Assembly (NCBI RefSeq): GCF_000519125.1
Contig: NZ_JAEX01000011.1
Span: forward strand, 39,667 to 103,666
Length of the DNA: 64,000 nucleotides
DNA from: Desulfocurvus vexinensis DSM 17965
Lineage (GTDB): Bacteria > Desulfobacterota > Desulfovibrionia > Desulfovibrionales > Desulfovibrionaceae
Direction of reading: 5' to 3'
Positions 10,040 through 18,382 of the stretch are shown piece by piece. A program made the translations under genes and the position numbers. A model generated the notes under the pieces. It was given only the letters and a program-made list of their open reading frames with translations, made no database searches and was not told the DNA's origin. Each line of letters starts with the position of its first letter. The first letter of the stretch is position 1.

Positions 10040-11338
10040 CTAGGCGGCGCCGAAAAAGTCCAGGACCAGTTTGCCCACGTCGCGCGGGCGGGCGGGCGCC
10101 GGGCCCGGGCCGGGGGCGCTGTCGTAAAAGAAAGCGTCGTCCGCCGTGTGCACCCCGGTGCGCCCGTAGTGGCCGAACACGGGCCGGGCGTCGAACTTGG
10201 CCGTCAGGCTGAAGCCGGGGTGCGCCTCGGCCAGCAGGTCCGGCGCCGCGTGGGCCATGGGCCCGGGGTAGAGGGCCGCGCGGTCGTGCACGGCGCGGAT
10301 CACCGGGCGGCCCCGGTGGGTCAGGCCCAGCAGGGCGTCGCGGATGCGCGCGGCCAGGGCCGGGGCCTGGGCCGGGGTCACGCCCCCGGCGGCGAAGCGT
10401 TCGCGGGTGTGCAGGTAGATGCGCCCGGGGTCCAGGGCCAGGGCCTGGGAGTCCGAGGCCAGGGCCGTGGCGTCGTTTTCGTGGGCCTGGGTGCCCGTGA
10501 GGCGCGCCAGGCCCTGCTCCGCCAGCCAGGAGTTCAGGTCCAACTCGGTTTCCAGGCGCGTGAAGCCGTGGTCGGCCAGCACCAGCAGCCGCCGGGGCCC
10601 GGGCAGGGCCTCGAAGCGGTCCAGCAGGTCGCCCAGGGCGGCGTCCCAGCGGCGCAGCAGGGCCATGGCCCCGCCGTGGCGCGGGTGGGCCGGGTCGTCC
10701 ACTGCGTCGTAGAGGAAATGGAAGAGCCGGTCGGTCTCCGTGAGCACGAAGACGAAGAGGTCCCAGGCCAGGTCGGGCCAGAGCAGGGCCAGGGCCGCGC
10801 GGCGCGAGTCCAGAGTGGCGGCCAGGTCGGCCAGCAGGAAGTCGTGGTCCGTGCCGCCGCGCGCGGTGTCGGCCTCCAGGCGGTAGCCCATGGCCGTCAG
10901 GGGCCCGGCCAAAAAGGGCGGAAAGACCGCCCCGCGCAGCTCCGGAGCCACGAACCCGGCCACGAGCATGCCCTTCAGGGGCCGGGCCGGGTAGGTGCCG
11001 GGCAGGTTGAGCACGCGGCTGGTCAGCCCCCGGGCGCCCAGGCGCTGGAAGATGGTCGGCGCGGCCACGCAGGTGGCGTCGGTGAGCGCCGTGGCGTAGG
11101 TGGCGGGGTCCAGGCGGGTGAAGCCGAAGACGCCGTGCTCCTCGGGCCCGGCGGCGGTGAAGAAGCTCGTCCAGTTCACCGGGGAGAGCTCGGGCAGCTC
11201 GGCGCGCAGGGCGCGGGCGCCGGGCAGCAGCCGGGCCAGGTTCGGGGCCGCGCCCCGGGCGGCCAGACGCCGGGCCAGGGCCAGGGGCAGCCCGTCCAGG
11301 CCGAGCACGGCCATGCGGGGGCGGGGAGCGGTGCGCAT
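10040..11338 (-). CDS. Alkaline phosphatase superfamily phosphodiesterase/nucleotide pyrophosphatase
   Basis: The 432-residue protein has the superfamily metal-site pattern: LGLDG near the N-terminus, SPVNWTSFFTAAGPEEHGVFGF with the nucleophile position, TETDRLFHFLYD, LADHGF and FGHYGRTGVHT. It fits type I phosphodiesterase/nucleotide pyrophosphatase proteins found in many bacteria; the physiological substrate is unknown. No signal peptide is evident. Two starts are possible, 11338 and 11314, and neither has a clear ribosome binding site; the first is given. Confidence 0.85.
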   Translation of the reverse strand: MRTAPRPRMAVLGLDGLPLALARRLAARGAAPNLARLLPGARALRAELPELSPVNWTSFFTAAGPEEHGVFGFTRLDPATYATALTDATCVAAPTIFQRLGARGLTSRVLNLPGTYPARPLKGMLVAGFVAPELRGAVFPPFLAGPLTAMGYRLEADTARGGTDHDFLLADLAATLDSRRAALALLWPDLAWDLFVFVLTETDRLFHFLYDAVDDPAHPRHGGAMALLRRWDAALGDLLDRFEALPGPRRLLVLADHGFTRLETELDLNSWLAEQGLARLTGTQAHENDATALASDSQALALDPGRIYLHTRERFAAGGVTPAQAPALAARIRDALLGLTHRGRPVIRAVHDRAALYPGPMAHAAPDLLAEAHPGFSLTAKFDARPVFGHYGRTGVHTADDAFFYDSAPGPGPAPARPRDVGKLVLDFFGAA

Positions 11339-11594
11339 GCCCGGGGAGGTACAGCCTGCGCCGGGCGCGGTCAAGGCCGGGCGGCGGGCGGTGGGGAGTG
11401 GATGCGAAGTCGGCGGTGTTCCTGGCGGGTGGCGCCGGGCCGTGAGGCCAGGGGGATTCCTGCCCCGGGCGGTGGGGCGCCCTTGGCCGACGGGCGCGCA
11501 CGGTCCGCCAAGGAGGGCGCGGGCCGGATTGCGGCGAACCGGGCTTTGCTGGCGTGCAGGACGGCGCGGTGCGCGCGCACGGATGGGCGCGGGG

Positions 11595-12677
11595 TCAGCC
11601 CTGCGGCGCGGTGTCGCCTCCGGGGGCCGGGGCGCCGGGGGCCTCGCCGCCCCGGGCGTGGCGCAGCAGGTCGCAGCCCAGAAAGCGCAGGCAGTGGAAG
11701 AAGGAGAAGAACTGCATGAGCTTGTGCAGGTGGAAGCGGCGGGTGGCGCCCTGGTCGCGCAGCTCGCCCAGGCGGGTTTCGGCGGCGGCCAGGGCGGCGT
11801 CCAGGGCCTCGGGGCGCGGGGGCAGGCCCTGGCCGATGGCGTGCATGGCCTCCTGGGTGGCCGCGGCCAGGGTGCGCAGCTCGGGCTCCATGAGGATGTC
11901 GTAGCCCTGGCCCTGGGAGTCGTTGAGCGAGTGCAGCATGGCCCGCAGGTGGCGGGCGCAGGAGTCCAGGGTGTCCACCTTGAGGCCCAGGGCGCGGGTG
12001 TCGTCGCGGTAGAACAGGCGCTCGTGGCGCAGCACCTTCTGGAGCAGGCCCCGGTTGGCGGCCACGGCGGCGGCGAAGCCGTCCAGCAGGGCCGGGTCCA
12101 GCCCCGACTGGCGGCGCAGGAAGGCGTCCAGCAGGGTGCCGTACAGCTCGGCGCCCCGGGTGAACTGGCCGCGCAGGCGCTGCTGGAGCTCGTCCCCGGC
12201 GCGCTGGGGCCAGAGCAGCACGCTGACGGCAAAGGCGCAGCCCACGCCGATGGCGATTTCCAGCACGCGCTCCAGGCCGAAGAGCAGGCGGCCCTCCTGC
12301 TGGCCCAGGCTGGCCAGGAACACGATGCAGGTGGTGATGGCGGCCATGCGGTAGCGCGCGTTGTAGCGCGTCATGTAGGCGCAAAACGCCACGGACAGGA
12401 ACAGGGCCAGGTAGGTCATGGCCGGGGTCTGGGGGAAGGCCAGGATGGCCACCACGGCGAAAAGCGCGCCGATGGCCGTGCCCGAAAGGCGGTACCAGCA
12501 CATCTGCACCGAGTCGGCCACCGAGAGCTGCATGACGATGACCGCAGACAGGGCCGCCCAGTAGCCGAATTGCAGGTCCAGGGCCTGGGCCGCGGCGAAG
12601 GCGGCCACCGAGGCCAGGCCGGTTTTCACGCCGTGGCGGACGTGGGCGGTGGTGGAGTCGGGGTCGATGTGGGTCAT
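11595..12677 (-). CDS. FUSC / aromatic-acid exporter family membrane protein
   Basis: The protein has 360 residues. Its N-terminal half has about five to six hydrophobic segments, including TGLASVAAFAAAQALDLQFG, YWAALSAVIVMQLSVAD and AIGVGCAFAVSVLLWP. A soluble, helical C-terminal half of about 180 residues follows. This matches FUSC/ArAE-type inner-membrane efflux proteins. The ATG at 12677 (MTHIDPDS) was preferred to an upstream start at 12755 because GGAG lies 8 bases before it and the extension is Pro/Arg-rich junk. The transported compound is unknown. Confidence 0.82.
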   Translation of the reverse strand: MTHIDPDSTTAHVRHGVKTGLASVAAFAAAQALDLQFGYWAALSAVIVMQLSVADSVQMCWYRLSGTAIGALFAVVAILAFPQTPAMTYLALFLSVAFCAYMTRYNARYRMAAITTCIVFLASLGQQEGRLLFGLERVLEIAIGVGCAFAVSVLLWPQRAGDELQQRLRGQFTRGAELYGTLLDAFLRRQSGLDPALLDGFAAAVAANRGLLQKVLRHERLFYRDDTRALGLKVDTLDSCARHLRAMLHSLNDSQGQGYDILMEPELRTLAAATQEAMHAIGQGLPPRPEALDAALAAAETRLGELRDQGATRRFHLHKLMQFFSFFHCLRFLGCDLLRHARGGEAPGAPAPGGDTAPQG

Positions 12678-13156
12678 GGGGCGTCTCCGTGGGCAGCCGC
12701 AGCCGGGCGGGGGGGCTGGCGCGGCCCGGGGCGGCCCGGGGCGGCGGGGCACCACCGGGAAGCGGGCGCCGGGGCCGATGGTCCGGCGGCGCGGGCTGCG
12801 GCGCGGGCTGCGGCATGGGCACGGCTGTGCTCATGGCACCCTTTGCGGCCCAAGGCAAGGCCGGAGTGGGGGGCGGATTTCCGGGCGCACGGCAAGCAGC
12901 ATCCGCCCGCCCTCGGCCATGAACAGGACAAGACCGGGAAGGGGCACGGATTTCCGGGGCCTGCCGGCCCACGGGGCGCCCGAGGGCCGCGCCGGATCAG
13001 ACGGCGCGCCGGAAGGGGCGTCCATGGGCGCGGCGCGGGTGGCGGGGCTGGGGGTGCAGGCAGAGGGCGGGCGGAAAGGAAAACTGGCCGATGCCAGACC
13101 CCGGGGCGGGGTTGCCCCGTCCCCCCCGGTCAGCCCCGCACCCAAGCGCCCCCGCA
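12678..13156. other. Gene-free upstream region of the FUSC gene and tRNA-Leu
   Basis: About 480 very GC-rich bases hold open frames in several phases, but none has a ribosome binding site plus a plausible protein. I see no RNA gene here other than the tRNA that follows. Confidence 0.5.
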
Positions 13157-13186
13157 TTGACGCCCTCCCCCACCCCAGGCTAAGAA
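13157..13186 (+). promoter_or_regulatory. Promoter of tRNA-Leu
   Basis: TTGACG at 13157-13162 and TAAGAA at 13181-13186 (18-base spacer) place the start of transcription a few bases before the mature tRNA at 13197. Confidence 0.5.
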
Positions 13187-13196
13187 ACCCCACCCT

Positions 13197-13283
13197 GCCC
13201 GGGTGGTGGAACTGGTAGACACAAGGGACTTAAAATCCCTGGGCCGCAAGGCTGTGCGGGTTCAAGTCCCGCCCTGGGCACCA
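13197..13283 (+). tRNA. tRNA-Leu (UAA anticodon)
   Basis: This is an 87-nt class II tRNA with an encoded CCA end. The acceptor arm GCCCGGG pairs with CCTGGGC, the anticodon stem AGGGA/TCCCT encloses CTTAAAA with anticodon TAA, the variable arm is long (GGGCCGCAAGGCT), and the T arm GCGGG-TTCAAGT-CCCGC is intact. Confidence 0.98.
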
Positions 13284-13505
13284 GAACAAATTCAGGTGGT
13301 TACGGAGGCATTGGGTGCTGCCGTAGGCGCCTGTTTTTCACTCGTGACGCCGGGCTGTGCCCCAAAGGTGTCCCGGTTTGCCCGCGCCCGCGTCCGCCCC
13401 CGCGCCGCCTTGCCTTTCCCTCCGGCGGGCGGTATCGTGCGCCATGCAGTGCACAGGGCCTTGCCGGGCCGTTCCAGGAACCCCCTATCCGGGAAGACCT
13501 TCCCC

Positions 13506-14120
13506 ATGAGCTTCACCCTCTGGTTCACCGGGCTGTCCGGCGCGGGCAAGACCACGTTGTCGCGCTGCGTCTACATGGAGCTGCGCCGTCGGGGGCTGGC
13601 TGCGGAGCTGCTGGACGGCGACCTCATCCGTAACAACTTCAGCTCCGAGCTGGGCTTTTCGCGCCGCGACCGCGACGTGAACGTGCGGCGCATCGGTTTT
13701 GTTTCGCACCTGCTCAACCGCCACGGGGTCATCAGCGTGGTGGCGGCCATCGCACCCTACGCCCAGGCCCGCGAGCAGAACCGCGAGCTGCTGGAGACCT
13801 ACGTCGAGGTGTTCGTGAACTGCCCGCTGGAAGTCACCGAACGCCGCGACGTCAAGGGTCTCTATGCCCGGGCCCGGGCCGGGCAGATCGCCAACTTCAC
13901 TGGAATTTCGGACCCCTACGAGGAGCCGGCCGCCCCCGAGGTCACCTGCTTCACGGACCGCGAGGATGTGGCCGCGAGCGTGGGCCGGGTGGTGGACTAC
14001 CTGGAGGGCTGCGGCCTCGTGCCTCCGGCGGACCAGTGCCGTCTGGTGGAGACCTGCGAGCAGGACGACCGCCAGTGGCGCAACAGGCTGGCCCGCCTGG
14101 GCTACGCCAGGGCCGACTGA
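13506..14120 (+). CDS. cysC: Adenylylsulfate kinase-like protein
   Basis: This 204-residue protein has the APS-kinase P-loop GLSGAGKTT at about 9-17, LDGDLIRNNFSSELGFSRRDRDVNVRRIG (nucleotide and APS contacts), and the lid-region segment DVKGLYARARAGQIANFTGISDPYE. APS kinase makes PAPS from APS and ATP. Dissimilatory sulfate reducers reduce APS directly, so PAPS here more likely feeds sulfotransfer onto polysaccharide or lipid. The neighbouring O-antigen-ligase-like gene fits that idea. The ATG at 13506 starts where the family does; the upstream open frame overlaps the tRNA and was rejected. Confidence 0.9.
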   Translation: MSFTLWFTGLSGAGKTTLSRCVYMELRRRGLAAELLDGDLIRNNFSSELGFSRRDRDVNVRRIGFVSHLLNRHGVISVVAAIAPYAQAREQNRELLETYVEVFVNCPLEVTERRDVKGLYARARAGQIANFTGISDPYEEPAAPEVTCFTDREDVAASVGRVVDYLEGCGLVPPADQCRLVETCEQDDRQWRNRLARLGYARAD

Positions 14121-14160
14121 GGGCTGCGCGCCACGCGGGCGCGCAGCGCACGGCTTTCCA

Positions 14161-14187
14161 GGCCCGGGGGCGATCCCGGGCCTTTTT
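14161..14187 (+). terminator. Terminator of cysC
   Basis: The perfect 8-bp stem GGCCCGGG / CCCGGGCC (14161-14168, 14175-14182) is followed by five T residues. A second hairpin, GCTGCGCGC / GCGCGCAGC, lies just upstream. The T-run overlaps the end of the convergent gene at 14186. Confidence 0.8.
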
Positions 14188-16438
14188 ACGTCTGCGGGGC
14201 GGGAGGCGGCGGGGCGTCGGCGCCGGGGAGGTGCGGCTCCGCCGCGCGGGGCAGGGCCAGCAGGGCGCCCAGCAGCAGCCAGAAGATGCGCTGGTAGAGC
14301 ACCTCGTGGACCTGGCAGAACACCGCGAAGCCCAGCAGCACGAGCCCCAGGGCCCGGGCGTGGGCCGCGCCCCGCCAGCCGCGCAGGGCGTGGCGCCCCA
14401 GGAGCGCGACCCCCGCGAGCAGCACGGCCATGCCCGCCAGCCCGAACTCGGCCAGCACCCAGATGGGCGTGCTGTGGACGGTGATGGCCTGGCCGACCAG
14501 GGCCTGGCTCTTGGCGTAGAACACCCCCAGCCCGCTGCCCAGGACGGGGGCCTGGGTCCACAGCCTCAGGGCTTCCCAGTTGGCGCTCCAGCGGGCGTGC
14601 TCCAGGATCGCGGCGCTGCGCAACTGGGCGTCGGTCAAGGGTTGTTCGATGATGCGCCCTGGCAGGGCGTAAAGGAAGCGCGAGGCGTCGGGCGAAGCCA
14701 CGGGGTGGGCCAGGACCCAGAGGCCCAGGGCGATGGCCCCGGCCGTCAGCAGCGTGCGGACCGGGAGCCGCCCGGCGGCCCAGGCGGCGGCCAGGAGCAG
14801 CGCCGCCGTCCCCAGCCCCGCGCGCGAGCCGCTGAGCAGCAGCCCGCCCAGCAGCAGGCCCAGGGCCAGCCCCAGCACGGAGCGCCGCCCGGCCCGCGCC
14901 GTGGCCCGGGCATGCACGGCGGCGTAGCCCAGCAGGGCCCCGGTCACACAGAGCAGCTGGAAGGAGAAGGCGTTGCGGTTGGCCGCGTAGCCCGCGAAAT
15001 TCGAGTCCCGGGGCAGGTCGAACCCGTACAGGGCCAGCCCGCGCAGCACGATCTGCAGGACCACGATGGTGCAGGCCACGGCGGCCAGGATTTCCACCAC
15101 GCGGCGCAGCCCGTGGGCGCCGTGGTGGGCGACGAGCAGGGCGCCGCCCGCGCAGTAGCCCAGCAGCACCAGCGCGCCCATGCCCCGGCCGCCCGCCCAC
15201 TGGGTCGGGCCCACCTCGCGCAGGCCGAGCAGCAGCCCCGTGCCCAGCACGAGCAGCGCGCAGGCCAGCACGGCGTTGAACCCCGGCACGCGCCAGGCCG
15301 GGAGCCGCCGCTGGGCCAGGCAGTGCAGGGTCAGCGCGGCCAGGGCCAGCAGGGCGAAGGGGTCGGCCAGGTTGAGGTTGGTCGTCGTGCCAGCCAGCAC
15401 GACGTGGACCTGGAAGAACACGGCCACGGCCATGACCGCGCCCAGCAGCCAGGAGGAGGTGCGCTCCATGAGCGCGGGTGGCTGGGCGGCGGCCTCGGGC
15501 GCGGCGGCGGGCGCCCCGCCCCGGCGCAGCAGCAGCGGGGTCGTGGCCAGCAGCACGGCGGTGGAGCACAGGCCGATGAGGATGGACACCGCCAGGGCGT
15601 CGGGCGCGGGCACGCCGAGCTTGCCCAGGCAGTAGACCGCCGCCAGCTCGCGGGTGCCCCAGCCGCCCACGCTCAGGGGCAGGCTGGCGGCGAAGCTGAC
15701 CACGGCAGAGGCCGCGAACAGGTCCAGCAGGGCGACCTGCGGGGCCACGGTGTGGAAGCCCAGCACGAAGCAGGAGATCATCACCGCCTGCCCGAGCAGG
15801 GTCACGCCGAGGGTCTCGCCCACCTGGATCAGCTTGGGCCAGCGCAGGCAGCTGCGCAGCAGGCCGCGCTCGAAGCGTCCGCCGCCAAGCAGCAGGCTCA
15901 GACCGTAGCCGCAGGCCCCGGCCAGGGCCACCTGGGGCAGGGACAGTTCGCTGACCATGTGCATGGCGCTGTCCCACTCCATGAGCAGGAAGGCGCCGAC
16001 CAGGGCCAGGGTGCCGCTGGCGGCGGCCAGCAGGATTTTTTCGTAGGCGGCGATGGAGGTGTTGACCAGGGGCGGCACGCCCGCGCCCCGCAGCAGCGCC
16101 TGGCGCCCGGCCACCTGCCCGACCAGGGGGATGAAGAACAGCCCGGCCACATGGCCCCCCAGGTTGGCGCGCAGGGCCGTGCCCCAGGGCAGGGCGATGG
16201 AGAAATGGGCCGCGATGCGCCAGAAGCGGAAGGACACCAGCAGCAGGTTGAGCGCGAAGAGCACCGCCAGCACGGCCAGCAGGCCGGGCGGGAAGGTGGC
16301 CAGGCGCCGCAGGGCCTGGGCCGGGTCCACCATCCAGGCCAGACCGGCCAGCAGGGACAGCGAGACGAGGCCCATGGCCATGCGCCGGGCCGAAAGCCCG
16401 CCGCGCGGGGCCGTTGCGGTTTTTGGGGCAGGAGGCAT
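14186..16438 (-). CDS. Fusion: flippase-like (LPG synthase TM / UPF0104) domain plus O-antigen ligase domain
   Basis: This 750-residue protein has about twenty hydrophobic segments. Residues about 20-315 match the UPF0104/lysylphosphatidylglycerol-synthase membrane domain, with LRANLGGHVAGLFFIPLVG and SLPLSVGGWGTREL as hallmarks. An Ala/Pro linker (about 316-335) joins a WaaL/Wzy_C-type ligase: LLSGSRAGLG, then a large periplasmic loop with APVLGSGLGVFYAKS and the likely catalytic His655 in VHSTPIWVLAEFGLAG. O-antigen ligases transfer undecaprenyl-linked glycan to an acceptor; UPF0104 proteins are proposed lipid flippases. One chain may therefore move and ligate a lipid-linked sugar. The two halves also occur as separate proteins, so the fusion itself is notable. 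No glycosyltransferase genes are adjacent. Confidence 0.82.
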   Translation of the reverse strand: MPPAPKTATAPRGGLSARRMAMGLVSLSLLAGLAWMVDPAQALRRLATFPPGLLAVLAVLFALNLLLVSFRFWRIAAHFSIALPWGTALRANLGGHVAGLFFIPLVGQVAGRQALLRGAGVPPLVNTSIAAYEKILLAAASGTLALVGAFLLMEWDSAMHMVSELSLPQVALAGACGYGLSLLLGGGRFERGLLRSCLRWPKLIQVGETLGVTLLGQAVMISCFVLGFHTVAPQVALLDLFAASAVVSFAASLPLSVGGWGTRELAAVYCLGKLGVPAPDALAVSILIGLCSTAVLLATTPLLLRRGGAPAAAPEAAAQPPALMERTSSWLLGAVMAVAVFFQVHVVLAGTTTNLNLADPFALLALAALTLHCLAQRRLPAWRVPGFNAVLACALLVLGTGLLLGLREVGPTQWAGGRGMGALVLLGYCAGGALLVAHHGAHGLRRVVEILAAVACTIVVLQIVLRGLALYGFDLPRDSNFAGYAANRNAFSFQLLCVTGALLGYAAVHARATARAGRRSVLGLALGLLLGGLLLSGSRAGLGTAALLLAAAWAAGRLPVRTLLTAGAIALGLWVLAHPVASPDASRFLYALPGRIIEQPLTDAQLRSAAILEHARWSANWEALRLWTQAPVLGSGLGVFYAKSQALVGQAITVHSTPIWVLAEFGLAGMAVLLAGVALLGRHALRGWRGAAHARALGLVLLGFAVFCQVHEVLYQRIFWLLLGALLALPRAAEPHLPGADAPPPPAPQT

Positions 16439-16752
16439 GCGGTCTCGTGTGCTTCGTGGCAGGTGCCGCCCGTCGGCTTGCCAGGGTTGACGGGTGCCGC
16501 CCGGCCCTGTTGCGGGGGGTGATGACCGGGGTTTGGTGTGTTGTCCGTCCGCTTGGGGGACATTCCATCATCTGGCGGCCTTTTTCAACAACAAGTTGCG
16601 GGTTCCCTGGCCGGGGGCCTTTGCGCGGCGGCGCTGCCCGGCCCGCAGGGCCCATGGCTGCGGGCGAAATTCGCCCTGCCGGGGCAGGCGCGAAGGGCCG
16701 CCCCCGGTGCATGCCGGCGGCGGCCCCTGGGCGGCGCAAGGGCGGGTGCGGG
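16439..16752. other. Gene-free spacer
   Basis: These 314 bases lie between two minus-strand genes. They contain the upstream region of the flippase/ligase fusion. An AT-richer patch near 16575-16600 could hold its promoter, but I see no convincing boxes or hairpin terminator. Confidence 0.4.
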
Positions 16753-18369
16753 TCAGCAGGCGCCGCCGGTCCGGCCCGGGCGCAGCACCCGGCCCGGGCG
16801 GGCGTCCGTGGGCTGGCCGTCGCGCAGGCACACGGCGCCGCCGACCACCACGAGGTCGATGCCCTCGGGCGCCGCCGCCGGGTCGGCGAAGGTCGCCGTG
16901 TCGCGCAGGCGGTCCATGTCCAGCAGCACCAGGTCCGCCGCCAGGCCCGGGGCGATGACGCCCCGGTCGAACAGGCCCATGCGCTGGGCGGGCATGGCGC
17001 TCATCTTGCGCACGGCCTCTTCCAGGGACAGCACGCCGCGCTGGCGCACGTAGCGGTCCAGCACGCGCGGGAAGGTGCCCGAGAGCCGGGGGTGCGACTT
17101 GCCCCCCGGGGCGCAGGGGATGGAGTCCGAGGCCACGATGGACGCCGGATGGCGCATGATGCGCTCCATATCGTCCTCGCTGATCATCTTGTAGGCGCAG
17201 GTGTCCTCGCCCCGGTTGCGCACGATGAGGTCGAAGGCCGCGTCCAGGGGGTGGCGGCCCATGTCCGCCGCGGCCTCGGCCAGGGTCCGGCCCTCGTACT
17301 GCGGGGTCTTGGGGAAGAAGAGCAGGATCACGCCCTGGGCCCCGCCGCTGTTGCGGTAGTAGTTGTCCCATCCGCCGGGGCCGTCCTCGATCTCGGCGCG
17401 CAGGCGTTCGCGCACGGCGGGGTCGGCCAGCCGCGCGGCCAGGGCGCCCATGCCGCCCTCCTGGACCCAGGCGGGCAGGATGGCCCGCAGGGTGGTGCTG
17501 GCCGCGTCGTAGGGGTAGAAGTTCAGGGTCACGTCCTGGCCCTGGGCCCGGGCCTGGTCCACCAGGGCCAGGGTCCGGCCCACCAGCCCGTAGTTCTGCA
17601 TCCCGCAGGCCTTGTGGTGCGAGATCTGGGCCGCGACGCCCGCGCGCCGCCCGACCTCGATCAGCTCGGCCACGCTGGCCACCACATCGTCGGACTCGTT
17701 GCGCATGTGGCTTTCGTACAGCCCGCCCAGGGGCGCCAGGCCCCGGGCCACCTCCACCAGCTCGTCGGTGTCCGCGTAGATGCCCGGGGCGTAGATCAGC
17801 CCGCTGGTCATGCCCACGGCGCCCTCGGCCATGCACCGGGCGGCCAGCTCGCGCATGGCGGCCAGCTGCGCGGGGCTCGCGGGCTGGTCCGAAAAGCCCA
17901 TGACCGCGATGCGCAGCGTGCCGTGGCCCACGAAGCTGACCACGTTGGTGCCCAGGGGCAGGGCCTCCAGGTGCGCCAGCCACTGGGCGAAGCTGCGCCA
18001 GGTCCACGGCGGCTGGACCCCGGCCTTGAGGAAGCCCGCGTAGGCGTCCAGCAGGGCGAGGTGCTCGTCGCACACCGGGGCGGCGCTGTAGCCGCAGTGG
18101 CCGATGGCCTGGGTGGTCACGCCCTGGCGCAGCTTGCCCGTGGCGTCGGGGCTGCGCAGCAGGTCGAAGTCCGAGTGGGTGTGCATGTCGATGAAGCCCG
18201 GGGCCAGATAGCGGTCCTGGGCGTCCACGACCTCGGCGGCGGGCAGGCTCGCCGCCCCGGGGCCCATGGCCACGATGCGCCCGCCCCGGGCGGCCACCGC
18301 GCCCCGGAACCAGGGCGTGCCCAGGCCGTTGACGATGCGCGCGTTGGTGATCAGCAGATCGGCTTGCAT
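16753..18369 (-). CDS. N-acyl-D-amino-acid deacylase (D-aminoacylase)
   Basis: This 538-residue amidohydrolase releases D-amino acids from N-acyl forms. The metal motif HTHSDFD has His63, His65 and Asp67 after the typical LAPGFIDM lead-in. Further family segments are GHCGYSAAP, GVGMTSGLIYAPG (as AVGMTSGLIYAPG), ESHMRNES, ISHHKACG, ASDS and GVIAPGLAADLVL. The length is normal. It is the last gene of a five-gene operon with a TRAP transporter and D-serine dehydratase, a setting that points to D-amino-acid scavenging. The dctM stop is 13 bases upstream of its start. Confidence 0.92.
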   Translation of the reverse strand: MQADLLITNARIVNGLGTPWFRGAVAARGGRIVAMGPGAASLPAAEVVDAQDRYLAPGFIDMHTHSDFDLLRSPDATGKLRQGVTTQAIGHCGYSAAPVCDEHLALLDAYAGFLKAGVQPPWTWRSFAQWLAHLEALPLGTNVVSFVGHGTLRIAVMGFSDQPASPAQLAAMRELAARCMAEGAVGMTSGLIYAPGIYADTDELVEVARGLAPLGGLYESHMRNESDDVVASVAELIEVGRRAGVAAQISHHKACGMQNYGLVGRTLALVDQARAQGQDVTLNFYPYDAASTTLRAILPAWVQEGGMGALAARLADPAVRERLRAEIEDGPGGWDNYYRNSGGAQGVILLFFPKTPQYEGRTLAEAAADMGRHPLDAAFDLIVRNRGEDTCAYKMISEDDMERIMRHPASIVASDSIPCAPGGKSHPRLSGTFPRVLDRYVRQRGVLSLEEAVRKMSAMPAQRMGLFDRGVIAPGLAADLVLLDMDRLRDTATFADPAAAPEGIDLVVVGGAVCLRDGQPTDARPGRVLRPGRTGGAC

Positions 18370-18382
18370 GGTCGAGCCCCCC

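Noticed and set aside
12649..13218. 189-aa plus-strand open frame before tRNA-Leu
   Set aside because: It is Gly/Arg/Pro-rich, runs into the tRNA and lacks a ribosome binding site.
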